Source of the DNA: Betaproteobacteria bacterium
GTDB lineage: Bacteria; Pseudomonadota; Gammaproteobacteria; Burkholderiales; SG8-39
Reading direction: 5' to 3'
Length of the DNA stretch: 38,998 nt
Assembly: GCA_016210745.1 (NCBI GenBank)
Contig: JACQTO010000005.1
Span: 1 to 38,998, forward strand
Both the position numbers and the translations under genes were made by a program. Below are positions 9,562-18,389 of the stretch, in pieces. Position 1 is the first letter of the stretch; the number at the start of each line of letters is the position of its first letter. The notes under the pieces were generated by a model that was not told the origin of the DNA, ran no database searches, and saw only the letters and a program-made list of their open reading frames with translations.

Positions 9562-11007
9562 CTAGAGCAGGAAAAGCGTCGCCAGCCCGAGGAATATGAA
9601 GAATCCGCCGCTATCGGTCACGGCGGTGATGAGGACCGAACTGCCCACGGCGGGATCGCGGCCGAACCTGATCATCGCGAGCGGTATCGCGACGCCCATA
9701 ATCGCGGCAAGCGACAGATTGAGCATCATCGCCACGGTCATGACGATGCTCAGGGAGACGCTTGCGTAGAGCAGATAGGCGATGATGCCGAGGATGCCTC
9801 CCCACATCACGCCGTTTGCCATCGCCACGCCGATCTCCTTGGCGAAAAGCTTTTTTGCATGGTCGAGTTGCACCTGTCCCAAGGCGATGGACCGCACGAT
9901 CATGGTGATGGTCTGGTTGCCCGAGTTGCCGCCGATGCCCGCGACGATGGGCATCAGCGTGGCCAGCGCAACCAGGCGCTCGATGGAGTTCTCGAAGATC
10001 CCGATCACGCGCGAGGCGATGAAGGCCGTCACGAGGTTGATCGCCAGCCACTTCCAGCGGTTTTTCACGCTCGCCCATACCGAGGAGAAAAGGTCTTCTT
10101 CTTCGTGCAGGCCGGCCTGCGCGAGCGCTTCGTTCTCGGATTTCTCGCGGATATAGTCGACCACCTTGTCGATGGTCACGCGACCGATCAGACGACCCGA
10201 ATCGTCGACCACGGGTGCCGAAATCAGGTCGTAGCGCTCGAAAGCCTTGGTCGCCTCCTTGGCCTTGTCATCGGGACCGAGCGTAACGACTTCGCGCACC
10301 ATGACTCTGGCCACGGTGTCATCGAGGTCCGAGACAATCAGCCGCTTGAGCGGCAGCGCTCCCAGAAAGCGCTCCTCGCGGTTTACCACGAACAATTGAT
10401 CGGTGTGATCGGGCAGTTCATCGAGGCGGCGCATATAGCGCATCACGACTTCCAGGGTAACGTCCTCGCGCACCGCGACCACGTCGAAGTCCATCAGCGC
10501 CCCGACCATGTCCTCGGAATAGGACATGGCGGCGCGAAGCTGCTCGCGCTCCTCGACCGGGAGTGCCCGGAAAACATCGGCCACCACCCCGGCGGGCAGG
10601 TCCGGGGCGAGATCGGCAATCTCGTCGGCCTCGAGGTTCTCGGTCGCGGCAACGAGTTCGTCGGAGTCCATGCTCGCGATGAGGCTCTCACGCACCGCAT
10701 CGGAGACCTCGAGCAGGATGTCGCCTTCGCTCTCGGGCTTGACCAGGTTCCAAAGCGCAAGCCGCTCCTCGAGCGGCAAGGCCTCCAGGATCGAGGCGAC
10801 GTCGGCCGGATGCATGCGCTCGAGCTTGTCACTCAGGCCGACGTCGATCCGTTCTAACGCCGTCGGGACATCGCTCGCGCTCGCCGAGTCGCCCGCCTCT
10901 TCGGCCAGGCTGGTCAGCAATCGACGGCGGCGCAGCAGCTCCTGCACGTCGCGCTGGTATCGTTGCAGCTGCTCCAGTTCCGTCGTCGGGATTGCGTTTT
11001 CAGCCAT
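9562..11007 (-). CDS. mgtE: MgtE magnesium transporter
   Basis: Inner-membrane Mg2+ channel, 481 residues. The N-terminal helical domain (MHPADVASILEALPLEERLALW) contains acidic regulatory residues. A CBS pair follows (MDFDVVAVREDVTLEVVMRY; LIGRVTIDKVVDYIREK), which senses cytosolic Mg2+. A connecting helix (WASVKNRWKWLAIN) leads to five membrane segments with the family signature PIVAGIGGNSGNQTITMIVR in the pore region and a conserved Asp near the end (ITAVTDSGGFFIFLGLATL). Length and domain order are normal. It is transcribed divergently from the MFS gene, with a plausible promoter upstream and no recognisable M-box. Confidence 0.95.
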   Translation of the reverse strand: MAENAIPTTELEQLQRYQRDVQELLRRRRLLTSLAEEAGDSASASDVPTALERIDVGLSDKLERMHPADVASILEALPLEERLALWNLVKPESEGDILLEVSDAVRESLIASMDSDELVAATENLEADEIADLAPDLPAGVVADVFRALPVEEREQLRAAMSYSEDMVGALMDFDVVAVREDVTLEVVMRYMRRLDELPDHTDQLFVVNREERFLGALPLKRLIVSDLDDTVARVMVREVVTLGPDDKAKEATKAFERYDLISAPVVDDSGRLIGRVTIDKVVDYIREKSENEALAQAGLHEEEDLFSSVWASVKNRWKWLAINLVTAFIASRVIGIFENSIERLVALATLMPIVAGIGGNSGNQTITMIVRSIALGQVQLDHAKKLFAKEIGVAMANGVMWGGILGIIAYLLYASVSLSIVMTVAMMLNLSLAAIMGVAIPLAMIRFGRDPAVGSSVLITAVTDSGGFFIFLGLATLFLL

Positions 11008-11079
11008 AAGGGTGCGGGAGGTGATACTCGGGCAGGTGGCGGGCGCGGGTCTGCGCGATCGCCCCCGCAGGCTGGGGCG

Positions 11080-11108
11080 ATTTTAACGCTGCGCGTATCA
11101 TTCCCCAA
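11080..11108 (-). promoter_or_regulatory. Candidate sigma-70-type promoter for mgtE
   Basis: On the minus strand, TTGGGG (11103-11108), a 17-base spacer and TAAAAT (11080-11085, 5/6 to the -10 consensus). The predicted start near 11073 lies within an 8-bp GC-rich inverted repeat (11058-11081), leaving a leader of about 65 bases before the mgtE ATG. Confidence 0.4.
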
Positions 11109-11132
11109 AACCAAATTTCCCCTTTCGCCTGC

Positions 11133-12434
11133 ATGCAAGCTTCCAGCCAGAATGACGAACCGCGCCTGCGCGAGGTGCTCGCATGGGCGATGTACGACTT
11201 CGCCAATTCGGGCTATACGACCGTCGTCATCACCGCGATATTCAATGCCTATTTTGTCTCGGTGGTCGCGGCGAACCAACCGTGGGCCACCTTCGCCTGG
11301 ACGCTGACACTGGCGCTTTCCTACGCCGCGATAATTCTGTCGGCTCCGCTCATAGGTGCATACGCCGACCTTCGCGCCGCGAAGAAGCGCCTGCTCGCCG
11401 CCACAACCGCAGGTTGCGTCGTCTTTACCGCGCTGCTTGCCCTGGTTGGTCCGGGCGAGGTGGTATTCGCCGTAACTATTGTGGCCTTGTCGAATTTCTT
11501 TTTCGGCACCGGTGAGAACCTGGTCGCGGCTTTTTTGCCCGAATTGGCCAAGGGAACGTCGCTGGGCCGCGTCTCCGGCTGGGGCTGGAGCCTCGGCTAC
11601 GTCGGCGGGCTGGTGACGCTGTCGCTGTGCCTTGCCTACGTTACGCGCGCGCAAGCCCTGGGCGAGAGCGCCTCGGAATTCGTTCCCGTCACCATGCTGA
11701 TTACCGCGGCGCTGTTTGCCGCGGCGAGTTTGCCCACCTTTGCGCTGTTGCGCGAACGCGCCACGCCGCAGGAGGGCGCCGGCACGGTGCGCACCTTCCG
11801 CCATGCCTACGCCCGGGTCGCGCACACCATCGCACACGCGGCGAAGTACCGCGACCTGAGCCGCTTCTTGCTGTGTCTACTGTTCTATCAGGCCGGCGTG
11901 CAAGCGATCGTCGCCATCGCCGCAGTGTATGCGCAGCAGGCCATGGGGTTTTCCACGCGCGACTCGATTGTGCTGATTCTTGCCGTTAACGTGACCGCGG
12001 CGATCGGCGCATTCCTGTTCGGCTATGTGCAGGACCGCCTCGGCCATGTGCCGACCATCGCGGTGACCATCGTCGGCTGGATCGTAACGGTTCTGCTGGC
12101 GTGGTTCGCGGAGTCGCGCGGCCTATTCTGGCTCGCGGCGAACTGCGCCGGGCTGTGCCTGGGCGCCTCGCAATCGGCCGGGCGAGCGCTGGTCGGCTAC
12201 CTCAGCCCGCGCGACCGGCTCGCGGAGTTTTTCGGACTGTGGGGACTTGCGGTAAAACTGTCCTCGATACTGGGCCCCATCACCTACGGCCTTGTGAGCT
12301 GGATCACGCAGGGCGACCACCGCCTGGCTATGTTGATAACCGGCAGCTATTTTGTGGTCGGACTGGCGCTGCTAGCCGGCATCGATCCGGAGCGTGGGCG
12401 CCGAGCCGCGCAGGCTCCAGGCGAGCCGCACTGA
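11133..12434 (+). CDS. UMF1/Atg22-like MFS transporter
   Basis: An inner-membrane permease of 433 residues with about twelve hydrophobic helices. The N-terminus EVLAWAMYDFANSGYTTVV and the motif-A-like GAYADLRAAKKRLL mark the UMF1 family (MFS proteins related to fungal Atg22). Other landmarks are ENLVAAFLPELAKGTSLGRVSGWGWSLGYVGG and the C-terminal SPRDRLAEFFGLWGLAVKLSSILGP, read as separate conserved blocks. The substrate of bacterial members is unknown; Atg22 exports amino acids from the yeast vacuole. It is divergent from mgtE and convergent with mtgA. The 90-bp tail between it and mtgA has no clear terminator. Confidence 0.85.
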   Translation: MQASSQNDEPRLREVLAWAMYDFANSGYTTVVITAIFNAYFVSVVAANQPWATFAWTLTLALSYAAIILSAPLIGAYADLRAAKKRLLAATTAGCVVFTALLALVGPGEVVFAVTIVALSNFFFGTGENLVAAFLPELAKGTSLGRVSGWGWSLGYVGGLVTLSLCLAYVTRAQALGESASEFVPVTMLITAALFAAASLPTFALLRERATPQEGAGTVRTFRHAYARVAHTIAHAAKYRDLSRFLLCLLFYQAGVQAIVAIAAVYAQQAMGFSTRDSIVLILAVNVTAAIGAFLFGYVQDRLGHVPTIAVTIVGWIVTVLLAWFAESRGLFWLAANCAGLCLGASQSAGRALVGYLSPRDRLAEFFGLWGLAVKLSSILGPITYGLVSWITQGDHRLAMLITGSYFVVGLALLAGIDPERGRRAAQAPGEPH

Positions 12435-12524
12435 ATAGATTGGCCACTTCCGAGCTGACGGTTGACAATTCCGATGAAGGATCCGGCGATAACGGCAAAA
12501 CCAAGCGCTTATACCCGATCAGGT

Positions 12525-13220
12525 TCAAGGGACCTGCGCAGCAAACATGCGCGCGAGGATAGTCTGCGAGTACTGCGCGAGGTAATTCGAATTGCGGTTG
12601 CGCTCGTAGTAACGGGGCCGCGGCAGCATCGCTGCCAAGCGCGCCGCCTGTTCCGGGGAAAGTGCTGCGGCGCTGGCGCCGAAATAGTGGCGCGCCGCCG
12701 CCTCCGCGCCAAATACGCCATCGCCCCACTCCACGACATTGAGGTAGATTTCGAGGATGCGCCGTTTACTCATCAACGCCTCGAGCATCGCGGTGATGAA
12801 CGCCTCCTGGCCCTTGCGCACAAGACTGCGCTCGCTCGACAGGAACAGGTTTTTGGCCAGTTGCTGCGTGATGGTGGATCCTCCCGCCACGACTTTGCCC
12901 TTCCTTTGGTTTTTTTCCATGGCGCGTTGAATGCCGGCCCAGTCGAAACCCTCGTGGTCGACGAATTTGGCGTCCTCGGCTGCGATAATGGCCCGCTTCA
13001 AATACACCGAAATGTGCTCGTAGGCGACCCATTGGTGCTTGAGCGCGGCCTTTGGACGGCGCTCTCGCAACTCCTCAAGGCGTCGCCCCATCAGGCGCGT
13101 CGATCCGGGATCGTGATCGATCCACCAGGCAATGCGTGCCAGATACCAGCCCTCATACACGAGCAGCACTGCCACAAGCGCCAGCAGGGCGTATCGGAAC
13201 AGCTTCTGGACTTGGCGCAC
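12525..13220 (-). CDS. mtgA: Monofunctional peptidoglycan glycosyltransferase
   Basis: Polymerises lipid II into glycan strands at the periplasmic face of the inner membrane (GT51 family). 231 residues: one N-terminal membrane helix (ALLALVAVLLVYEGWYLARI), then AIIAAEDAKFVDHEGFDW with the catalytic Glu, GGSTITQQLAKNLFLS, and KRRILEIYLNVVEWGDGVFGAEAAA. No transpeptidase domain follows, as expected for MtgA. The GTG start at 13220 is directly abutted by AAGGGGA, closer than ideal, but no better start precedes the helix. It lies 21 bp downstream of tonB. In many betaproteobacteria aroE sits between these two; it is not here. Confidence 0.95.
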   Translation of the reverse strand: MRQVQKLFRYALLALVAVLLVYEGWYLARIAWWIDHDPGSTRLMGRRLEELRERRPKAALKHQWVAYEHISVYLKRAIIAAEDAKFVDHEGFDWAGIQRAMEKNQRKGKVVAGGSTITQQLAKNLFLSSERSLVRKGQEAFITAMLEALMSKRRILEIYLNVVEWGDGVFGAEAAARHYFGASAAALSPEQAARLAAMLPRPRYYERNRNSNYLAQYSQTILARMFAAQVP

Positions 13221-13241
13221 TCCCCTTGCCGCCCGCGCGCG

Positions 13242-14162
13242 CTATTCGCTGAACATCTTATCGCCCGGCAAAAAATGCCAGGTGCGGGTGATCACCAGAA
13301 TGTCGGTGTCCTGGCGGATGTTCTGGGGAAAACCGCTATAGGGCGCTCCCATCCGCACGATGCGCTCTGCAGCAGCGTCCAGGATCTTGTGGCCCGAGGA
13401 GCGCTCGAGATCGACGCCGACGAGCGTGCCGTCCGAGTTTATCGACACCGCCAGGCGCAGGCTACCGTAGATTTTGCCGCGCGCGCCCTCCGGATAATTG
13501 AGATTCCCGATGCGCTCGATCTTCTGACGCCAGTCCTCTACGTACTGCGCAAAGCGGTATTCGCTTGCGCGAGCGCCGATGAACTGCTTGCGCGGCCTTT
13601 TATTGTATTCGTCGATATTGCGGGCAATCTGCGCCTCCAGTCGCGCCAGCGCCAGCGCGCTGCTCGCCAGGTCCAGTCCCGAGCGCTGCGGTTCGTGCGC
13701 CACTTCGATCTTGGGCTTGGTCTCCGCCACCGCAATCTGTGCTTTGGATTTGACCTGGGACAGGAGTTGCTGCTGGCGTGCTTCGAGTTCCACCTGGCGG
13801 CGATGCAGTTCCCGGGCCTGGGTTCCGGGTTCGACGCTCTTGAGCACCGGCAACGGGGTCTTCGCACGCCGGTTCTGGTCCGTATTGCCGCCCCCGTCGA
13901 GATTCGCCTGCGCCAGCACGTCTGGCTTCGCCGGACGCGTGCGCGACTTGCTGTTGACGAAGACCACCTCGAGCGAATTGGGCGCGGCCAACCTTTTTGC
14001 GCCGGGAAATCCGAACTGAACCGAGAGCACCAGCGCGTGCAGGCCGACCGAGATCGCCAGCGCAAGCGCGAGCATGCGCGACGACGGATCGAGCCCCGCA
14101 AGCGGCTCGGGCCACCGCAGCAGTTGCAGCAGAGGTGCCGATGGTCTTAGCAAGTGACTCAA
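13242..14162 (-). CDS. TonB-like energy transducer
   Basis: Couples proton motive force (with ExbB/ExbD, not in this window) to outer-membrane transporters. 306 residues: a short cytosolic N-terminus, one membrane anchor at about 30-50 (MLALALAISVGLHALVLSV, with the typical internal His), a charged Gln/Arg-rich periplasmic linker, and a C-terminal TonB domain (LNYPEGARGKIYGSLRLAV, SINSDGTLVGVDLERSSGH, VRMGAPYSGFP). The linker lacks the Pro-Glu/Pro-Lys repeats of enteric TonB. The first start is TTG 14162; an internal ATG at 14075 would remove the N-terminal tail. A TAGAAT at 14182-14187 (minus) could be its -10 box. It follows the RNase gene by 46 bp. Confidence 0.85.
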   Translation of the reverse strand: MSHLLRPSAPLLQLLRWPEPLAGLDPSSRMLALALAISVGLHALVLSVQFGFPGAKRLAAPNSLEVVFVNSKSRTRPAKPDVLAQANLDGGGNTDQNRRAKTPLPVLKSVEPGTQARELHRRQVELEARQQQLLSQVKSKAQIAVAETKPKIEVAHEPQRSGLDLASSALALARLEAQIARNIDEYNKRPRKQFIGARASEYRFAQYVEDWRQKIERIGNLNYPEGARGKIYGSLRLAVSINSDGTLVGVDLERSSGHKILDAAAERIVRMGAPYSGFPQNIRQDTDILVITRTWHFLPGDKMFSE

Positions 14163-14208
14163 AATTCTTTTTAATCAGAAGATTCTACGATTATTTTCGT
14201 GCATTGTG

Positions 14209-16065
14209 TTATGTCGGGATAACCCGATGGAATACGCATTTCATATTCGCCTCGATCAGATCGATCTCCGTCGGCCTCAGTTCTACACGCGTCCCGGAGG
14301 GCAGTTCCGGGGCCGAGGGCACGCGCGCGTACAGTGGCAGCCGATCGAACTTCATCAGGTTTTCCCGCACGACCTCGGCGGTCACAACCTCGGCGTTCTC
14401 CTGCACCAGCCAGCGCAGGCTCCAATAGTGCTCCATACGCGATTGGAACTCGGCATAGAGCGCATAGGTGGCATCGAAATCGGCGATGGCGGCGAGCAGT
14501 GTGTCGGCATTGCGCTCAAACGGCGGCGCTTCGCCTTTCAGCAACGACAGCAGTTGCCACTGGTTGACGAGGTCGACGTAGCGGCGCAGCGGTGAACTCG
14601 ACCAAGCATAGTGACTGACGCCTAGCCCCTGGTGCGCCGCCGCCGACGTACTCAGGCGCACTTTGCCGTTCGACTGCACGCGGTAAATCCCCGCAATGCC
14701 GTGGTTGTCGAGCGTTTTCCCGCAGCCGTTGTTGACCGCTATCATCAACTCGGCAACCAGCTTGTCGAGCGGCGTGCCCCGCCTGCGTTCGATGATGGTG
14801 ACGCGCGCCTGTTCATGCTCGCCCTCGACGTGGAAGTAGTAGTCGGGCCGGTCCTGCGTCACCGCCGGTTTGCCGCGCCTCGCTTCCAATTCCACCGCGA
14901 AGCGCCACAGCAAGTGCAACTCGCCCGCAAACGGCACATCGCCCGGAATCTCGTCGGCAAGGAACGCCGCATCGAGCGCTTCGACCTGTGGATGCCGCAA
15001 ATTAGCTGCGATGCGCACCCGCTCGACACAGGTGTGATCGTTTTCCACCTGAAGATCGTCGGCGCGCAGGTCGAAGTACAGCGATACGGCCGGACATTCG
15101 CGGCCTTCGGCCAGCGTAAAGCGCTCGATAACCTCCGGGGGAAGCATCGTGATCTTGTTTCCGGGCATATAGACCGTCGAGAGGCGCTCGCGCGCGATCC
15201 GATCCAGCGCCGAGCCGGGTCCGAACCCCAGGCCCGGGGCGGCAATGTGAATGCCTATGCGGTAGCGTCCCTTGCCGAGGGGCGTCACCGAAAACGCGTC
15301 ATCGATCTCGGTCGTGCTTGCGTCGTCGAGGCTGAACGCCACCACTGGCGAAAGCGGCAGATCCTCGGGCTCGCAGAAATCGCTCTGCGGCGGGAACGCG
15401 GTTCCACCCGGGAAGCACTCGAACAGGAAGCGATTGAGGTGATAGTTCAGGCTCGAGGGCAGAGCGCCGGTGCGCTCGAGCAGCTTCGCCGGGGTCAGCC
15501 CGGTTTCATGGCAGGCCGCCTCCAGCGCCTTGGTCTCCGGCCGGCTGCGGTCCGGGCGATAGAGAAGCTGCGCGAGGTGCGGCGCAAAGTCCTGCGGGAG
15601 TTCGCCCCGCAGGAGCTGCGCCGTCCAGGCATCGATCTTTTCCTGCTGCAGCCGCTTGCGCTCTATTCCGGCAAGCGCGGCCTTGAGAGTCTCGGGTGGC
15701 GCGGCCTTGTAGCGTCCCTTGCCGCGGCGATAGAAGTACACGGGCGCCGAATGCAGCTTTACCAGTATGGCGGCGGCCTCGACGGCGCCGGGCTCGTGAC
15801 CGGAATACTCGCGCGCCAGATCCAGGAAGCTGAAATCCGCTTCACCGCAGCACTGCCAGAGGAAATCGGTGTCGATCTCGGCGGCAAGCGCCTCGGCCCT
15901 TTCGAGCAGCTCCGGTGATGGCGGATCGGCGAACCGAAGCAGCACTGCTGCCGCCTTTACTTTGCTGCGCTTGCCGTGTGGTGCCTCCACCTGAAGCGAC
16001 GCAACACCGTCAGCGAGCACGGTCCCGACCCTGAAGGCGCCGTCATCTTCGTAAAGAACGTTCAC
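14209..16065 (-). CDS. RNase II-family (RNB domain) 3'-5' exoribonuclease
   Basis: Processive RNA degradation, 618 residues. The RNB core begins [18 protein letters not shown], whose acidic cluster binds the catalytic metals, followed by [43 protein letters not shown] and the end of the active-site channel [17 protein letters not shown]. One of the four canonical aspartates is Glu here (TEIDD instead of xDxDD), a variant seen in relatives outside the enteric RNase II/R type. The N-terminal region does not show the classical cold-shock pair clearly. GTG 16065 ([11 protein letters not shown]) was chosen because family members begin MNVLxE; the upstream frame is arginine-rich and unlike them. 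It heads the rnb-tonB-mtgA run. Confidence 0.9.
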   Translation of the reverse strand: MNVLYEDDGAFRVGTVLADGVASLQVEAPHGKRSKVKAAAVLLRFADPPSPELLERAEALAAEIDTDFLWQCCGEADFSFLDLAREYSGHEPGAVEAAAILVKLHSAPVYFYRRGKGRYKAAPPETLKAALAGIERKRLQQEKIDAWTAQLLRGELPQDFAPHLAQLLYRPDRSRPETKALEAACHETGLTPAKLLERTGALPSSLNYHLNRFLFECFPGGTAFPPQSDFCEPEDLPLSPVVAFSLDDASTTEIDDAFSVTPLGKGRYRIGIHIAAPGLGFGPGSALDRIARERLSTVYMPGNKITMLPPEVIERFTLAEGRECPAVSLYFDLRADDLQVENDHTCVERVRIAANLRHPQVEALDAAFLADEIPGDVPFAGELHLLWRFAVELEARRGKPAVTQDRPDYYFHVEGEHEQARVTIIERRRGTPLDKLVAELMIAVNNGCGKTLDNHGIAGIYRVQSNGKVRLSTSAAAHQGLGVSHYAWSSSPLRRYVDLVNQWQLLSLLKGEAPPFERNADTLLAAIADFDATYALYAEFQSRMEHYWSLRWLVQENAEVVTAEVVRENLMKFDRLPLYARVPSAPELPSGTRVELRPTEIDLIEANMKCVFHRVIPT

Positions 16066-16168
16066 ACAATGGGCTTTCGGTGAAGATTGCGAGCGCGCCG
16101 ACAGGGCGCCGGAGCTCGCAGTAGAGCGGGCGCGCCCGGCCAATCGCTGCCTGACGCGGCGAGCGCGG

Positions 16169-16174
16169 ATTATA
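16169..16174 (-). promoter_or_regulatory. Candidate -10 box for the RNase II-tonB-mtgA run
   Basis: A perfect TATAAT on the minus strand, about 100 bases before the RNase GTG start, in the 210-bp spacer after yqiA. No good -35 box is present at 16-18 bp. The rest of this spacer (16066-16275) shows no gene that I recognise. Confidence 0.4.
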
Positions 16175-16275
16175 CAGGACCAGCAGGGCGAGGAACGATA
16201 TTGCAAGCGCCGACGCGCAATGCGGCGACGGTCGGACCCTCCCAGGGAGTCCTCTATCGCGCCTGGGGCGCCTGT

Positions 16276-16872
16276 CTAGGTGGATGTTGGCGAGGGCTTT
16301 TCATCGGCCCCAAGACCGGCGAAAGCCAATATCCGTGGTATGTGCTCCGGAAAAGTCCTCAGCGTGTGGTCGCCGCCCTCGACCACCACTTGCTGGCAAC
16401 CCCGGTAACGCTCGAGCGCCTCGCGGTAATCGAGTACTTCGTCGCCGGTTTCGACCAGCAGCAGGTAGCGTGCCGGCATGATCCGGGGCGGGACGAGCCG
16501 CGCCCACTCCTCGAAGTGCTCTTCGGTAAGTTCATAGCGCTCACCGGTATAGAGGTTCTGCTGGGTGCTGGCAAGCGCGCGCAATCCCGCCTGCGGATTG
16601 ATCGCCGGATTGATCAGTACCGCCTTCGCGTCGTGTTTCTCCGCCAGCCAGGTGGCGTAAAAACCGCCCAGGGAGCTGCCGATGAAGGTGATCGTTTCGC
16701 CGGCGTGCTTTGCCATCTCCTCCTCGATCACGGCTATTGCCCGAGAGGGCCTGTGCGGCAGTTGCGGGCAGGCGAGCTGTGCCGCCAATGCGCTGGCCTG
16801 CATCCGGCTTGCCAGCAACTGCGCCTTGCGCGACTCGGGGGAGGAGTTGAAACCGTGCAGATAGATCAGCAT
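16276..16872 (-). CDS. yqiA: YqiA-type alpha/beta-hydrolase esterase
   Basis: A 198-residue esterase of the YqiA/YcfP (UPF0227) family. It starts MLIYLHGFNSSPESRKAQ; the nucleophile elbow is FIGSSLGGFYATWLA (Ser67), the likely acid is Asp144 in ETGDEVLDYREA, and the base is His169 in VEGGDHTLRTFPEHIP. The E. coli homologue hydrolyses palmitoyl-CoA and short esters; the physiological substrate is not known. The ATG shares a base with the mpl stop (TGATG), so the two are translationally coupled, a pairing common in betaproteobacteria. It ends in a Thr/Ser/Pro-rich tail. Confidence 0.93.
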   Translation of the reverse strand: MLIYLHGFNSSPESRKAQLLASRMQASALAAQLACPQLPHRPSRAIAVIEEEMAKHAGETITFIGSSLGGFYATWLAEKHDAKAVLINPAINPQAGLRALASTQQNLYTGERYELTEEHFEEWARLVPPRIMPARYLLLVETGDEVLDYREALERYRGCQQVVVEGGDHTLRTFPEHIPRILAFAGLGADEKPSPTST

Positions 16873-18221
16873 CACGCGGCCTTCGCGAGCGCCGTAAGCA
16901 GCCTTTGGTGGATGCCCCCGAAGGCGCCATTGCTCATGACGAGGATGTTGTCCCCGGAGCGCGCCTGTGCGGCGACCGCAGCGACCAGCGCGCCGAGGTC
17001 GTCCTCGCACACAGCGCGTGGCCCTAAAGAAGCGAGCGCGGAGTGCGCGTCCCAGCCAAGCTCGGCGCTGTAGCAGAACACAAAGTCGGCCTCAGCGAGG
17101 CTGCCGGCAAGCTCGCCTTTCATTACGCCCAGTTTCATGGTGTTGGAGCGTGGCTCGAGAACGGCAAGGATACGAGCACTTCCCGCCTTTTCCCGCAGCC
17201 CCGCGATGGTCGTGGCAATGGCCGTCGGATGATGGGCAAAATCGTCGTACACGGTTACCCCGCCTTGCGTTCCGCGCACTTCCAAGCGGCGGCGCACGTT
17301 CCGGAAGCTCGACAACGAGTCGATCGCCTGTTTGGGCGGGACGCCGGCATGGCGCGCTGCGGCAATGGCGGCAAGCGCGTTCATCCGGTTGTGTTCACCC
17401 ACGAGCGGCCAGCGAACCACGCCTTGCCGCTGGCCTTCGAAATCAACCGTGAACGCACTGCCGCAGACATCGGCAATCTGCCAGCCCTGCGGATTTCCGA
17501 AACGCTCAACCGGAGTCCAGCAACCGCGGGTGAGCACTCGCTCAATCGATTTTTCCCTTGCGTTCGCGAGGATAAGGCCAGTGCGTGGGATAGTGCGTAT
17601 CAAATGGTGAAATTGGGTCTCGATAGCTGCAAGATCGGCGAAGATGTCTGCGTGATCGAACTCAAGATTGTTCAAAATCAGCGTTCGCGGCCGATAGTGG
17701 ATGAACTTTGAGCGTTTGTCGAAAAAAGCGGTGTCGTATTCGTCCGCCTCGATGACGAAGAAGCGGCTTTCCGTTACCCGGGCCGAGACCCCAAAGTTCT
17801 CGGGCACCCCTCCGATCAGGAATCCCGGGTTTGCTCCAGCGTCCTCCAGTATCCAGGCGAGCATTGACGCAGTCGTTGTCTTTCCGTGGGTTCCTGCGAC
17901 TGCAAGTACCCACTTACTATTGAGTACATTCTCTGCCAGCCATTGCGGGCCGGACACGTGCACTTCGCCCCGATCGAGCAGGGCCTCCATGAGCGGATTG
18001 CCGCGGGATACGACGTTTCCGATTACCCACAGGTCCGGTCGAAGGGCCACTTGATCTGCGCCGTAGCCCTGGATCAGTTCGATGCCCTGATCCTGTAGCT
18101 GGGTGCTCATCGGCGGATACACGTTGGCATCGCAGCCGGTGACGCGGTGGCCCGCCTGCTTGGCGATAAGTGCGATGCCGCCCATGAAAGTGCCGCAGAC
18201 TCCGAGGATGTGAATGTGCAT
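16872..18221 (-). CDS. mpl: UDP-MurNAc:L-Ala-gamma-D-Glu-meso-DAP ligase (murein recycling)
   Basis: Reattaches the recycled murein tripeptide to UDP-MurNAc in the cytosol, saving MurC/D/E steps. 449 residues with the Mur-ligase layout: Rossmann N-domain (MHIHILGVCGTFMGGIALIAK; the TFMGG variant separates Mpl from MurC), ATP-binding GTHGKTTTASML at about 110-121, EADEYDTAFFDKRSK, ILNNLEFDHADIF, GEHNRMNALAAIAAA and the C-terminal YDDFAHHPTAI, LEPRSNTMKLG and MSNGAFGGIHQRLL. It is divergent from the nucleotidyltransferase-like gene and overlaps yqiA by one base. The function is firm. Confidence 0.96.
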   Translation of the reverse strand: MHIHILGVCGTFMGGIALIAKQAGHRVTGCDANVYPPMSTQLQDQGIELIQGYGADQVALRPDLWVIGNVVSRGNPLMEALLDRGEVHVSGPQWLAENVLNSKWVLAVAGTHGKTTTASMLAWILEDAGANPGFLIGGVPENFGVSARVTESRFFVIEADEYDTAFFDKRSKFIHYRPRTLILNNLEFDHADIFADLAAIETQFHHLIRTIPRTGLILANAREKSIERVLTRGCWTPVERFGNPQGWQIADVCGSAFTVDFEGQRQGVVRWPLVGEHNRMNALAAIAAARHAGVPPKQAIDSLSSFRNVRRRLEVRGTQGGVTVYDDFAHHPTAIATTIAGLREKAGSARILAVLEPRSNTMKLGVMKGELAGSLAEADFVFCYSAELGWDAHSALASLGPRAVCEDDLGALVAAVAAQARSGDNILVMSNGAFGGIHQRLLTALAKAA

Positions 18222-18353
18222 GGAAATGCTGTTTGCGTCCCGGGCCGGCGTCCGGCAGCCAGCGCAATGACCAATGACAAATGCCGGCGATTCTAGCGCA
18301 CTTAGGTTCTTTCAATGAGCACCGACGAACGCGATACCGGACTCGCGCTGCGG

Positions 18354-18359
18354 TATGAT
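18354..18359 (+). promoter_or_regulatory. Candidate -10 box before the nucleotidyltransferase-like gene
   Basis: TATGAT, a 5/6 match to the -10 consensus, 30 bases before the ATG at 18390, in the 168-bp spacer divergent from mpl. No convincing -35 box lies 16-18 bp upstream. Confidence 0.3.
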
Positions 18360-18389
18360 AAAAGCTGATTCGCAATATCGGCCCGCGCG

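Noticed and set aside
8398..10857. An 819-codon plus-strand open frame spanning hemL and mgtE.
   Set aside because: It lies out of frame with hemL and antisense to mgtE, both clear conserved genes; its sequence is Arg/His-rich shadow translation.
11058..11084. Terminator-like hairpin (8-bp stem, TTTT) on the plus strand between mgtE and the MFS gene.
   Set aside because: No plus-strand gene ends upstream of it (mgtE is on the minus strand), and it overlaps the probable mgtE promoter start; a role as terminator has no context.
12509..12529. Minus-strand CTTGAACCTGATCGGGTATAA resembles the 3' conserved part of a TPP riboswitch.
   Set aside because: It overlaps the mtgA stop, has no CUGAGA element upstream, and no thiamine gene lies downstream on that strand (the MFS gene there is on the other strand).
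16066..16275. Possible small gene or RNA in the yqiA-RNase spacer.
   Set aside because: No tRNA fold, no frame with a plausible start and Shine-Dalgarno, and no clear paired structure; only a TATAAT box stands out.
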